64,000 bases of DNA from Epinephelus fuscoguttatus (lineage: Eukaryota; Chordata; Actinopteri; Perciformes; Serranidae), in assembly GCF_011397635.1 (NCBI RefSeq), contig NC_064769.1, forward strand, positions 15,269,207 to 15,333,206, read 5' to 3'. Position numbers and translations under genes: made by a program. The number at the start of each line of letters is the position of its first letter. Position 1 is the first letter of the stretch. Below are positions 25,220-37,237 of this stretch, in pieces. The notes below the pieces were generated by a model. It worked only from the letters and a program-made list of their open reading frames with translations. It was not told the origin of the DNA and did not search any database.

Positions 25220-25475
25220 GATCAGTCATACAGATTAAAATATGACCACAACCATTTGATGGATTGCTATTACATTTTGTACAGACAGTCATGGTTCACA
25301 GAGGATGAACTGTAATCACTGTGGTGATCACCTGACCTTTCATCTAGTGCCATCATCGGGTCATAGTTTTAATTTTTCCAGTACTTTGGTTTGTGACAAA
25401 ATTACCTGCAAAAATAAAGGCATTCCCATCAGCCTCAGCTGTACTTTGTGTCATGTACTTAGCACAGATGAATAA
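25220..25475 (-). repeat. Dispersed teleost repeat, split by a 3-kb composite
   Basis: Reverse-strand copy of the 12578-13075 family, with CCAGTACTTTGGTTTGTGAC and CATCAGCCTCAGCTGTACTT. It appears to resume at 28605-28750 with GTTAGCATGCTGCTGTTAGC, so everything between was inserted later. Confidence 0.5.
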
Positions 25476-25757
25476 CAATAACTAGACACTGGATACCAAG
25501 ATGGAGCCTATTCAGTCCAATGGAACTGCTCACTTGATACATAAGCCAAAAAAAGTTTCTAGCTTCCAGGTTTAATTCCTGGGTATGCAGCCAAATGAAT
25601 ATACACAGTTTCTGCTCAACTCATAGACTTTACATTGTAATGATGTCACAGGATTTTGAAATATTCTCCTAATTGACCTTCCTTGCAGTTCAAGGTAGCC
25701 CGGTAAGACCATCTTGATGACATGAGCTCAACATTCTGTTTTGCTGTCTGTTTCAGC

Positions 25758-26067
25758 GAAGGTACCACTTTGGTGCAGTTGTTAACATTGATGCCTCACA
25801 GCAAGAGGGTTCCTGGTTTGAACCCCCTCACCTTGAGTTCGAACCTTGGGGTGGGGGAGCCCTTCTGTGCAGGGTTTGCATGTTCTCCCTGCGTCAGTGT
25901 GGTTTTTCTCCGGGTACTCCGGCTTGCTCCCACAGTCCAAAGACATGCAGGTTAGGTTAATTGGTGACTTTAGGTATGAATGCGAGCATGAATGGTTGGG
26001 TAGGGGGTAGGCTCCAGCTCCCCCGCAACCCCCAGCAGGATAAGTGGTTATGGAAATAAATTAATCA
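25758..26067 (+). mobile_element. V-SINE-type retroposon (HE1-like)
   Basis: Flanked by 12-bp direct repeats GTCTGTTTCAGC (25746-25757) and GTCTGTATCAGC (26068-26079). The tRNA-like head has an A-box-like TGGTGCAGTTGTTAACATTG and B-box-like GGTTTGAACCC. It is followed by the strongly conserved central domain (TTTGCATGTTCTCCCTGCGT, CTCCGGGTACTCCGGCTTGC, CACAGTCCAAAGACATGCAG) and a tail through GGATAAGTGGTTATGG. Pol III origin and the V-SINE name are established knowledge of this core. Confidence 0.85.
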
Positions 26068-27558
26068 GTCTGTATCAGCCTGGCCCCGCTGCCACCCCAA
26101 ACACATTCAGTGGGTGGAAGTACTCACCTTGATAAACAAACTCCTTTGGCCAATCAGCGTAACAAAACACTGTGTATATATCCTCATCACCAACGCAGCA
26201 AAATTAAGCTTTTGCCAAAGCCAGTGGGAAGAATGTCGGAAAACCTCTTTCTTTGCCAGAATCATAGTGAGTGTATACTCTTGTTCTTGTTTAATTGTTG
26301 TTATTGACTCTATTTCTGCAATAACTTCACTTATTACTTTACTAGGGAGCGGGAGCTGCCATTACTGTTCTGCAAGCTTGGGCCTGCATTTTACATCATC
26401 AACTACAACGTAGTCCCTGATTGGCTGCTTACATTGTAAATCTTATTTATGTGATCGTTTTCAGTTTGTTCACGTTCATAATGAATCATCCTTACGTACC
26501 AAAGTTTGTTTTGGAGTTCCGCAAGGTTCTGTGCTCGGACCAATCCTATTTACTCTATATATGCTTCCTTTAGGTAACATCATTAGAAATCACTCTATAA
26601 ATTTCCATTGTTATGCGGATGATACTCAGTTGTATTTATCGATGAAGCCAAAAGAAAGTAATCAATTAACTAAACTCCATAACTGCCTTAAAGACATAAA
26701 AACTTGGATGAACACCAATTTCCTGATGTTAAATTCAGACAAAACTGAAGTTATTGTTCTTGGCCCCAAACAACTCAGAGACTCTTTATCTGATGACATA
26801 GTTTCTCTAGATGGCATTGCTCTGGCCTCTAGCACTACCGTAAGAAACCTCGGAGTAATATTTGATCAAGATTTGTCTTTTAATTCTCATTTAAAACAAA
26901 CCTCACAGACTGCATTTTTTTCCATCTGCGTAATATTGCGAAAATTAGGCCTATCCTGACCCGAAAAGATGCAGAAAAATTGGTCCACGCTTTTGTTACC
27001 TCTAGGCTGGATTACTGTAACTCTCTATTATCAGGTAGCTCTACTAAGTCCTTAAAAACTCTCCAGCTAATTCAGAATGCAGCAGCACGTGTACTAACAG
27101 GAACTAAGAAACGAGATCATATTTCTCCTGTTTTAGCTTCGCTGCACTGGCTCCCTGTAAAATCCTGAATTGAATTTAAAATCCTACTGTTAACTTATAA
27201 AGCTCTAAATGGTCAAGCTCCGTCATATCTTAGAGAGCTCATAGTGCCTTATTATCCCACCAGAACACTGCGCTCTGAGAACGCAGTGTTACTCGTGGTT
27301 CCTAAAGTCTCCAAAAGTAGATCAGGAGCCAGAGCCTTCAGCTATCAGGCTCCTCTCCTGTGGAATCATCTTCCTGATACAGTCCGGGAGGCAGACACCG
27401 TCTCCACATTTAAGACTAGACTTAAGACTTTCCTCTTTGATAAAGCTATAGTTAGGGCTGGCTCAGGCTTGCCCTGTACCAGCCCCTAGTTAGGCTGACT
27501 TAGGCCTAGTCTGCCGGAGGACCCCCCTATAATACACCGGGCACCTTCTCACCTTCTC

Positions 27559-27561
<3 letters not shown>

Positions 27562-27608
<47 letters not shown>
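27562..27608 (+). repeat. (TC)n microsatellite in LINE 3' UTR
   Basis: Uninterrupted TC dinucleotides, preceded by three ACCTTCTC repeats that may have seeded the run. Confidence 0.95.
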
Positions 27609-27610
<2 letters not shown>

Positions 27611-27963
27611 GTCCTATTACTGCATCTTGCTAACTCGGCCATTCTGGATGTCACTAACTCGGCTTCTTCTCTAGAGCCTTTGTGCTCCACTGTCTCTCAG
27701 GTTAACTCATATTGCAGCGGTGCCTGGACAGCGTGACGTGTGTGGTTGTGCTGCTGCCGTGGTCCTGCCAGATGCCTCCTGCTGCTGCTGTTGTCATTAG
27801 TCATTAGTCATACTTCTACTGTTATTTTACACATATGACTATTGTCACACATGTATACTGCCAGATATTAAGACATACTTTCAACATATTGTACCACAGT
27901 AGCCAGAACTATAACTATAATAGTATTACTTTCAATAATGTTGTTGTAAGCTACTGTCATTAC

Positions 27964-27970
<7 letters not shown>

Positions 27971-28028
<58 letters not shown>
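27971..28028 (+). repeat. (TC)n microsatellite in LINE 3' UTR
   Basis: Second uninterrupted TC tract in the same LINE tail, about 360 bp after the first. Confidence 0.95.
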
Positions 28029-28031
<3 letters not shown>

Positions 28032-28290
28032 GTGTCATGCGGATTACTGTTAATTTATTATGCTGATCTGTTCTGTACGACATCTATTGCACGTCTGTCC
28101 GTCCTGGAAGAGGGATCCCTCCTCAGTTGCTCTTCCTGAGGTTTCTACCGTTTTTTTCCCCCGTTAAAGGGGTTTTTTTGGGGGAGTTTTTCCTTATCCG
28201 CTGCGAGGGTCATAAGGACAGAGGGATGTCGTATGCTGTAAAGCCCTGTGAGGCAAATTGTGATTTGTGATATTGGGCTTTATAAATAAA

Positions 28291-28327
<37 letters not shown>

Positions 28328-28604
28328 CAACTACGGTGTGGATCACTGATTGGCTCCATTGGATTTTAATTTTTGGAAAGTGTTTGGGGACAGTGGGACC
28401 AGACTGATACAGAGAGCAAAACAGAATGTTAAGCTCATGTCATCAAGATGGTCTTACTAGGCTAGGTCTGAGAGATAAAATGGTGGTCTCTATGGGGAAA
28501 ATGCTTTTTGGGCCGTAGGGGATTTTTTTGACTGCAATACTGCGAGTGGCCACTGGGAAAAAAATCAAAGCAAGGCTGAGCTGCATTCCTGTTTGCCGTG
28601 TGGT

Positions 28605-28750
28605 AAATTAGCAAATGTTACCATACTAAATTAAGTTGGTTAACAAGCAAACAGTAAACCCTCTTAACACCAGCATGTTGTGTGTATGTTAGCATGCTGC
28701 TGTTAGCATTTAGCCCTAAGAACAGCCTCACAGAGCAGCTAGCATGACTC
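28605..28750 (-). repeat. Continuation of the split dispersed repeat
   Basis: Shows GTTAGCATGCTGCTGTTAGC and GCCTCACAGAGCAGCTAGCA, the far end of the family piece at 25220-25475. Confidence 0.45.
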
Positions 28751-29700
28751 CGTGAATACAATCTATATATTACCAATAAGAGTTGACCAAAGCTATGAAA
28801 ATAAGACAATTAGAGAATAAGAAAATAAGTTGTAATAAACTGTACTTTTTTTCCTTTTTTTTGTTTTTAAACTCTTTGAGTTACCACAAACATTTGCAAA
28901 ACATCTTCCTATATAAACATTATTAGTAATGGCTATGTTCAAAACCCTCTGGGGCAGTCTTTAACCCAGCTGGGGAAAGTGAGCTACTCCAGAAATAGCT
29001 TTATGTTCTCCCTGCGGTGGTTCTCAGGTCTGTGACAGAGGGGAGAAACTAACACACTAAGCTATAATTTTCTAAGGTATACAATACACTGCTCCTCTAT
29101 TCATACGTCTTTCAGACACACACAAGCACATGCAGAGTGAGGAAATGAGGATACTTGTAGCTCCTGGGTATATATGATGACAATAGCACAACCGTTTAGT
29201 TCTAACGACACTTCAGTCACAACAGGGACACACACACTGTCAATTGTTCTTCTCGGCAGTGTGGAGTCATGCACTTGTTTGCTTGGTGCAGGACGGAGCT
29301 CCTTACTTATTTAACAAGAAAACACAAATACAAGGCCAGCTGAATGAGCCCTTTATTGTTAACACTGGTGTGCTTTAAATAGCTAAATGACTTTTTGCCT
29401 GCTGTATGTGAATGTGGTGACACTGGTGCCGAAGCCTCCAAGACAAACAAAAGGTTGTATTTTTCCCTCAGCGTTCAGAGTGGAGGTGTGCACGAGTGTA
29501 TGTGAGCGTATGCGTACATGGTGTTTGCATGCCCACGTCTCACTGGCTTTTTGTGAAGTTCCATAATATGTCGACATTTCACCACTGCACAGTATCGCGC
29601 ATCACATTTTCCCTGGTACAGATGCAGCTAGCTCACGTCTGCCATGTATGTGAGCAGGCATACATACTGTAGCTTGGCATTGTGAAGTAGTGGAATAAGT

Positions 29701-29767
<67 letters not shown>

Positions 29768-32575
29768 CTTACACTGTCAACAAGCTGGAGAGCATCCACT
29801 TTGGCTGTAAGGTCTATAAACCAACGCAGGGCAACGAGGTCACAAAGTTATAAACACGACCGCTGCGTGAGTCACACGGTTCCCTTAAAAAAGTCTTGTG
29901 GCTTGAGGTATCGTTGGAAAAGCTCACAAAACATTCATGTAATAATAAAGTGAAACAAAAGTTTGATGTTTCAAGATAAATATCCAGATAATTTTATATC
30001 TGCATTCATATATCAAGCAGTTGTTTAACAACAATTGTAGAAGAACTGAGTCCTCCAACAAAACTGGCATCTACTCAGGTTCCAACTTGGCGTGTTCACA
30101 CAGGAAAAATGGCAACTTTACAGCAAGTTATGCTTTAGAGACTGCAGCTAATGGAGGCAATGACCAGCAAAATATGCCAACATTTTTCACACTGTCTCAT
30201 TCATTCATCTATTCATCTCACCATGAACCCTCAACTGACATGTCAACAATGGCGTCTGATCATCCAACTTTAATTTTTGGGCAACAGTTCCTTATTAAGC
30301 TCTTGGATTTTGAGGAGCTTTAGGGTGTTTTCATATCAGTTACCAGTGTTGTCTGACTGGAATGTACTGGAATTTCTAACTTTGATCCAATTCCTTGAAA
30401 CATATCGATGTTCAATACCATTTTCGATACCATTCAGTAAAATTGAACAGCAGAATGACTGAAGTAAACAATGAAAATAAGAGAGAGCGAGAAAGCATAA
30501 CTGGTATCGGTACTGAAGGGTATGAGTATTAAAACCATTTCAGATATGCAGAATAAATATGAATTGATATTTTTGGCAACACTGTTAGGTATGAGTCAAC
30601 ACAATAGTGCCAAAAACTGCAGTTCTTTGAATGGCCACTTGAGGCTGGCTCTAGAAGCAAGTTAATCCCCGTAGACACCCATGGTAAAATGCCAAACAAA
30701 TTTGTGACTGAAACATGTTTACAGCCTGGTACAATTACGTTTTTGGTCTCTATAGCCAACTTCCCCATTGATGACAACTGTACCGGAGGTGAATTTTTAT
30801 GTTACTCACCGGTAAACATTTTGTTAGGCTTAAAGTTACCCATTTTAAGGGCAGTGCCGCTGTTTATGACAGGCTGTCTGCGATGCGTTGCTATAGTCTG
30901 AGTTAGCTCCTCCCCAGCTTGACCCTCTGGTCCAAGTATCGTCACTTCTGGCTCCAAAAATCCAAGATGATGACAGCCAGAATGCCAAACTCAAGGCTTT
31001 AAAATGGGAGTCCACAAACCAATGGGTGGTGTCATGGTAGCTACATCCATTATTTTGTATTGTCTATGGTTGTTTCATATCAGAGTACACTCGCGTCATC
31101 ATCTTGGTGACATTTGTTTATGTTGTCACTACAGTGCAGAAAAGCAATCACAAGATCCCAAGCCCATACAGTGGAGGTATCCTTTGAATATGTCTACCAT
31201 GTTTTACATTTTGGAGACAATATTGAGAACAATATTGTGGCTTTGCAGTTTAAAGGATGACATCGGCAGATGCTGCGTGCATATCCTGATCTCGAAAGGG
31301 GCAGGCGGCATTGAGAAATGCCTTTGCAACTCTACCCGCCAACTGCTTCTTGCATGTTTTGTAACAGTTGTTTTCACACCTGATGCGAGCCGCATCTGAG
31401 TATCTCGGGCACAGATCGACATACAGTGTCTGGGCATGCTACACAGTGTTTACACTAATCAAACAAACTGGACTTTGTGGTCAAGTGGGCTCCGGGTGTC
31501 TGATGTGAAAGTCTCCTTCGTCTCACATCCGCTCTACACCGGTAAACAAAAGGGAAACAGTTGAATGAGTAACGCTGCATGATCTGCTACAGTTATAGCT
31601 CACAATCTCCTCCAATGGCAAATATCCCACAAACTGACATAGCTCAAGTCACAATGAGTTAAATGGCCTTTACATGCAAATTTAAAAGTATACAAGGAAA
31701 TAATAGCGGCTGATGTCATAGCACGTCAATTTGTGGTTTAATAATTTATTTGTCCATCTCTCACGGAGTGAACTTAATAGGGGTTAATATTATTAAATAT
31801 TTGTCAAAGCTCTGAAGCTCCATCTCTATTACTATCATGCGCATATAACACTTTTCCTGTGGTGTGATCAGGCCCAAGTTGCACACCGTTGATACTTTTC
31901 CCAATGTTTCTAATACATCTAAAAAGAAAGAAAATGTTTCTGCTTTTCTTCGAGACCATCTTTACACAATTTATTCAGTTTCCCACCGAAGAAATCAATA
32001 AAACCTGTGGGCAAGAAACACACTGTTCAGAGTGTTAAAACAGACTTACATGTATTTCCACCGATGGCCAAACTTTAATGATTACCATGCTTTTGTCATG
32101 TTCATGAGTATTTTATGTGGAAGGTTTTGCCAGGGGAATCCTAATTTAATTCCTAAGAACTTCTCAGTGTTTCTTTTTGCCCCTTGAGCTTATTTGATTA
32201 CAGTAACCATTGCCTACAAGTTGCGTCATAAATGTCATTAACAGTCAGTGGAGTTACTTTAATGCCTTCAAAGTGCACTATTGATCACAGTTGGTATGAA
32301 ATCAGAAAGTCTCTGATGTCTTTTCAAAAATGCCTGCAAACGAAGAGTGCCTTGCTGATGTGGCAAATTTCCCATTTTGCCTCTAAAGAAATCCATGCGA
32401 ACCTACTAATTTAGTTACTTCTAACAGCCAGTTTTCTTTGCAGGCTCATTAAATCCATGTGTCTAATGAACAGCGTGTAGTAGCGCGCGCTCTCTCTCCC
32501 TCTCTTTCTCTCCGAGTGTGTGCATGTGTGTGCGTCATGTTAATGCGCTGTATTGGAGCTTTACTTTGGGCTCAA
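28751..32575. other. Intergenic sequence with old repeat pieces
   Basis: No host gene. A copy of a common fish repeat lies at about 30880-31060 (ATGCCAAACTCAAGGCTTTA, CACAAACCAATGGGTGGTGT); its relative is at 59335-59500. The rest is unassigned, with unrecognised short frames. Confidence 0.4.
29702..29764 (+). repeat. (CA)n microsatellite
   Basis: About 31 uninterrupted CA units, the longest dinucleotide run in the window. Confidence 0.97.
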
Positions 32576-33072
32576 AGGAATAGTTCGACATACTGTATTG
32601 GAAAATGAAAGAAACATAATTTGCTGATACCACATTCATTTTTGTACACAAACTATGTAGCTGGAGCCAGCAGCCAGTTAGCTTAGCTTAGCATAAACAT
32701 TGTAAACAGAGAGAAACAGCTAGCGTGGCACTGTTGAAAGATTATAAACCCCCACGCCTCTAAAGCTCACTCATTACAGAGCTGCACAGTGTGACACATA
32801 TGTTGCACATGCTATGCAAAAATCAGTCCATGTGATGAATGAAATAGCACCCATGCTACAGCTTTGCGCTACATGTGTGAGACAGAGCTGTTTGTTTGCC
32901 CATTGCAACTACTAGGTAGTTGTCTATCATGCAATGGTGAGATGGCGACTGGTTGCAGGCGACAGATGGGTTTACAGAATGCAGCACAGTGACAAATCAA
33001 ACACTTCATACCACCAGATGTTCTGTTGATGTAAAATGAGTACCCGCCATTTGACCTGCATTGGACACATTC

Positions 33073-33254
33073 TTTTTTTTTAAGATATTTTTTGCCTTTA
33101 ATGGACAGGACAGTTAAGTGTGAAAGGGGGAGAGAGAGAGAGAGAGAGGGGATGACATGCAGCAAAGCACCACAGGCTGGACTTGAACCCCAGCCGCTGT
33201 GGCAACAGCCTTGTACATGGGGCGCCTGCTCTACCACTAAGCCACCGACACCCC
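33073..33254 (-). mobile_element. tRNA-derived SINE with target duplication
   Basis: Reads on the - strand. Its tRNA-like head has A-box TGGCTTAGTGGTAGAGCAGG and B-box GGTTCAAGTCC, followed by a CT-rich run (GA on the + strand, 33128-33148) and a short terminal A tail at 33081-33073. Direct repeats GGACACATTC (33063-33072) and GGACACATCC (33255-33264) flank it. About 182 bp. It is not a functional tRNA: the head is followed by SINE body and no clover-leaf closes. Confidence 0.85.
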
Positions 33255-33611
33255 GGACACATCCATGTGAGGCTGTCTCTCTCTGTTTCTCACTGTTAGT
33301 AGAGAATCCAGTCTGCTGTGTAGTTCATACACTTCAGTGATAAACCAAAGAACTGTAAAGTAGCGCTGATCAAAGAAAGTCTTTTTCTCTCGCTACAAAT
33401 AGTTGTGTAACACACATGTAGCCTGTGCCCCAGTAAAAAGGGGAAATGCTACAGTTTCAAAACTAATTTGACTTTTTTTTTTTATATATATATAAATGTA
33501 TGGTTTTTGCAATACCTGATTTAGGAGGTGCTGCCATCTCCTCAGTACCCTTCCTTCTCATGTCCATGCTACATGTATAAATGATATTAAATTCATATAT
33601 TCAAAACAATA

Positions 33612-34072
33612 GCTATGTTTCCATCCAAAGGTGATTCGAATCATTGGGAAATGCGCATTAAAAGAAATACGAATCCTATGTGTTTCCATTAAATGTACAG
33701 GCTTTGGTGAAAACTATGAACTTGCGTTCGTTTTCCGCAGAACCGGAAACAAAACAAGTCTCACATTCTTCTTATTCTGCGTTTTCTGGTGGTTGGCAAC
33801 CAGCTTGTAAATGCATTACCGCCTTCCCAACCCGGAGTGTGGATATCACCATGGAGAGAGGTGCGCTACAACAGACTTAATACGAACATAACCGTTTCCA
33901 TCCCCCGTTTTGTGAATCAGCATTTTTTCGAATCAACCAAAACCCGGCTGAAGCGAGTGTATTTTAGTTTGTGCGAATCAGGGGATTTTAATTCGAATTT
34001 TGGTGTTTCCATCATAATTTTCCGATGCAATACTTCTAGATGCGCATCTAAACAGGCTGATGGAAACATGGC
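33612..34072. mobile_element. 461-bp MITE with TATGTTTCCATC ends and TA duplication
   Basis: Left end GCTATGTTTCCATC and inverted right end GCCATGTTTCCATC match at 13 of 14 positions and are flanked by TA (33610-33611, 34073-34074). The motif GTTTCCAT recurs inside in both orientations, and GCGCATTAAAAG/ATGCGCATCT form subterminal partners, so most of the element can fold on itself. There is no transposase. A TA duplication fits Tc1/mariner or a related superfamily. Confidence 0.75.
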
Positions 34073-34260
34073 TAATGTCTGCATTTTTTTAGCATGCCCC
34101 AACACAGAATTTGCATAGTCAACAAACTACAGTGGACTTACTTGATACTGTTTTACTCGTGCTGTAATTTTGTGGCCTGCGCTGTAAAACTTTCAACCAT
34201 TGTAACACCAGTGTGATGTGCAAAAAAAGTTAAGTACAGTCCAACTGGTCCCGGCCAATG

Positions 34261-34472
34261 ACTGTATATAAAGATAGACGATGTGTCTCCATTTCCTCCC
34301 ACTGTACAAAAATGAAGCCAAAATATCCTTGATTCGGTCGGTTCCATCTTGCACTGGTGACGTCATTTGGAGCCAGAGTCTGCGCAGTAGCAATCTCTAC
34401 AGTATACTGCAGCCAGCCACCACGGGGCAATTGAGATGTTTTGGCTTCACATCATCCATCTTTATTAAACAG
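34261..34472. mobile_element. 212-bp palindromic MITE with 6-bp duplication
   Basis: Flanked by CCAATG on both sides (34255-34260, 34473-34478). Left end ACTGTATATAAAGATAGACG and inverted right end CTGTTTAATAAAGATGGATG match well, and inner arms pair as well (ATGAAGCCAAAATAT against TGTTTTGGCTTCACAT). Part of a related element starts at 63230. Confidence 0.65.
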
Positions 34473-34626
34473 CCAATGCTCCTGGCCAAGAAATAGTCTG
34501 GTGCATATTCCCATGGAAGACAGCGCTTTTACACTATTGTTTAGCAGCTAAGCTAAGCTAACAAATGAACATGAAAGTGGTATCAATCTTAAGCATATTT
34601 CCCAAAATGCTGAACTGTTCCTTCAA

Positions 34627-37200
34627 GGGGATTTGTTAGCCTACCCCATAAAGAAAATTTGATATAAATTCTATGGAGTTTGACATGCGAAGATAATGCT
34701 TTCACCACATACTTGCTCCTGGCAGTTTCAAGTGTCTTTATGATAAATGGCATGGTATCAGATTCTTACAATAAATATAAATTTGACCAAATAGGTCAGT
34801 TTTATGACATTTCATAGTTAAGCATTTCGTTGAGCCAAAATAGTTGGAGGAGAGAGAAAGAGAGAGACAGTGAGTGAGGACGGGTGGAGAGAGGGGGGCT
34901 GTTAGTTCATGAGCTGGTGGCCCATCTGGTTTGAGTTACTGAAACCCCCCTCCTCAATTAGACTCAGCATGATGTCAATAAAACGTCAGACCGGAGAAGC
35001 TATCACTTAAATTGGGCCTGTCAAGTATTGTTCTTTCCTCAGCATTCCAGCGGGGACGATCAGTCTGAAATGATTTGTAGTTTGATTAAGGTTACCACAA
35101 TGTGCCATTTCTGATTTGATTTGGGCGCTTGGCTGGAAAACGTTGCCATAAAAGTTGTTTGCCTATTACTGTGTATATATATGCACACAGAGAAAATGCA
35201 CGAGGAAGGAAAACTAATGGTATAGAGTGAAAAAAGCAAGCTAGTTTCAACTTTGAACTGCTCTGACACTAATTTTCCATGTCTCTCCTCTCAGTCCGTG
35301 ACAACATTCCTCTTTTATTCAAGTATTCTAAAGTTTTGCCATCTAACTCTCAGATTTATGCTTGGATATTAAAGTTCTTACCATAGGGAGGTTTAGAGAA
35401 GCAGTGGTGACATTTATGTTTCTCCTCTCTTATTACACTGCGAATTTATTAGGAGTTCCCTGGTTTCAGCGACGGGAGTTTCCCAACAAGACTGTCTCCT
35501 CTCTTCTGCAAACCATGGATCATCCTGCAGCGCCTACGTGCTGATATCCAGAATTATTGTTGTCATCTTACATTTCTGAATGTTTGCACCGATTGCAGGC
35601 ATGTTTCCAGAGAGTCAATCCAGGGCCTTAAAAACGGCGATCCGTGGAAAAGGTCACACATTCCCAACCGCTCCCAGTGGGAAAACAGGAGAGTCCACAC
35701 CTTCCCAGGAACGCAGAGGCCTACTACCCTGAAATCTGACAACAATTACCACATGAATTTCGGCATATTATAATGCCAAACACTTTTTTCCTGCAGACCT
35801 CCACTCAGTGGTGTTCAGCAGGCTATTTGATAGTTTTAACTGTCCATTTAAAGTATTTAGGCTTCAACTAAATTTGTTGGAGAGCTCAAAATTCACATTA
35901 CAGATGCTTAAAATTCCAAGTGCAGTGATACACAGGCTCAAAGCTCTGTAAATCACAAACTCCTCGCTACACGTCCGTGTCACTGAACCACCGAGCCTCT
36001 ACCAACATTGTGTCTCGAATTCCAGTGTACCTCGCGAACATAGAGATTTAATCAAGTGTTGTGAAAATGTGACAGCCACGGTTTAACAGCAGCGCACTGA
36101 GAGAATAGACGACCTACTAGCTGCCTCTGAATCAATGCCAGAGCGCTCTTGAAGGTTTAAGAATGCTGGTGATTGCCGTAATTGCTGTGCAGCAGGGATC
36201 TGATACAACTCATACAAAGAAATAAAAAACTTTAATACTCGTATGTTTCTATAGGAACCTCTCAAACATTGTAAAGATGTGGTCTTGGTTAACTGACAGC
36301 ATATACACTTAGTTTTTATGGTACAAGCGTGACTGAAACAGCTCGAGTGAAATTAGATTGCTCTGTAGCTCCTCTGTTCCTCTGGAATATACTTTAAAAG
36401 CCGTAGATACAGTGGTGGACAAAATAATGGAAACATTTTAAGATCAATTTCTTTTACTGCTATCATATTAAGCTGCTGATTAGCTGAACTATATGAACAA
36501 TGTGCTGTATATGTGCAACATATTGTGTCCCTGTTGTCCAGCTTCAGCTTGTAATGCTGTACTTGTTTTCTGTTGCAGTTTGTGTGTCAGTGTATAATAA
36601 TTTCTGAGATTGTTCCTTTAACATATTTTTTTTCTGCACCTGCACTTCAGTCACAGATGACTTGGCCTCCTCGGAGCTCAGTTAATTGTCTCCTATTGCG
36701 TCTAAACTTTGAAAACTCATATCAAAGAGATGATTGCCAGATCTCTTTTATAGCTGACAGATGCTGCCGAGTGGTATTCAACCTTAGATGACCCACTTTT
36801 TGAAGCACGGTTTGTAAATGTGATTAGAGTGCTGCCGAAATTAAGTTCTTTTCCATGTTTACATTACGTTGTCTACACCCTGTGGATGGATAATACACAC
36901 AGTATCCCTTTTATTAAGAACACTGCCTTGTTTATGCAGATGGCTCAATTCTGGCCTGTGAGTCACTTTTAAGTAAAACAATAAGTATGAAACATGAAAA
37001 ATCAGGTCGAGGGGTTCAGTAAATTAAAGTCTAAGATTAGCAATCAATAGGATTCAAGATCTTTCGATTTTTCCCCCCACTCCTAAAACTTCTATTGTTG
37101 GGGTTATAGCAACGCACCACCATTTAAGTGGTTTCAACATCAAATATAATGACAAGGAAATGGGTCATTTTGACACAGTGCTATTTAAACACATTTTTAA
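34627..37200. other. Intergenic sequence with one solo Tc1-type end
   Basis: No gene recognised. At 36410, next to TA, CAGTGGTGGACAAAATAATG resembles a Tc1-type terminal repeat without partner. The sequence is otherwise unassigned. Confidence 0.45.
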
Positions 37201-37237
37201 AGGTATGCTGTACAGGATTTCCCTAAAAGCCAATATA
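37201..37237 (+). mobile_element. Left stub of a TTAA-type element cut by Tc1
   Basis: Directly after TTAA (37197-37200) comes AGGTATGCTGTACAGGATTT, matching the inverted end of the element at 18508-18897. It is interrupted at 37236 by the Tc1 element and continues from 38790 with CTCTCAATCA and a CAGAGACCCCGCCCTCTGCC line that also matches the inverse of 18508-18897. The far end is not found. Confidence 0.5.

Larger units (their letters stand above)
26430..28326 (+). pseudogene. 5'-truncated, frame-broken L2/Maui-like LINE
   Basis: Second half of a reverse transcriptase starting near 26438: KSYLCDRFQFVHV, GVPQGSVLGPILF, the catalytic YADDTQLYLSMKP, then LNSDKTEVIVLGP and NLGVIFDQDLSF. A frameshift lies between about 26930 and 26980, after which HAFVTSRLDYCNSLLSG and SLHWLPVKS follow. 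A stop at 27166-27168 interrupts again before FKILLLTYKALN and ARAFSYQAPLLWNHLPD, ending near 27489. The 3' UTR carries two CT microsatellites, GTGAGGCAAATTGTGATTTG and a TTGA-type tail (28290-28326), as in L2-clade fish LINEs. The loosely repeated flanks TCAACTAC...CTGATTGGCT (26396, 28327) may be an aged target duplication. Confidence 0.85.
25703..28457. mobile_element. Composite inverted-repeat element holding a V-SINE and an L2 LINE
   Basis: Left arm 25703-25757 continuing at 26068-26100 matches the inverse of the right arm 28381-28457: both read GTAAGACCATCTTGATGACA, then TGAGC(T/C)TAACATTCTG-type sequence, TTTTGCT, and CTGTATCAG before CTGG(C/T)CCC. This is about 75 bp of strong inverted identity. 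The left arm is broken by a SINE with its own target duplication. The centre is filled by an L2-like LINE. The outer element has no transposase. Confidence 0.6.
32576..34622. mobile_element. TTAA-type element enclosing three younger elements
   Basis: Left end AGGAATAGTTCGACAT and inverted right end AGGAACAGTTCAGCAT, each next to TCAA (32572-32575, 34623-34626). Both sides carry GTTAGCTTAGCTTAGC-type subterminal inverted words. Removing the inserts at 33073-33254, 33612-34072 and 34261-34472 leaves about 1.2 kb of host element. There is no transposase. It shares terminal and internal words with 17668-18503. Confidence 0.6.

Noticed and set aside
33150..33254. tRNA gene on the - strand
   Set aside because: The A and B boxes are good, but they belong to a SINE with an A tail and a target duplication; the arms do not close as a tRNA.
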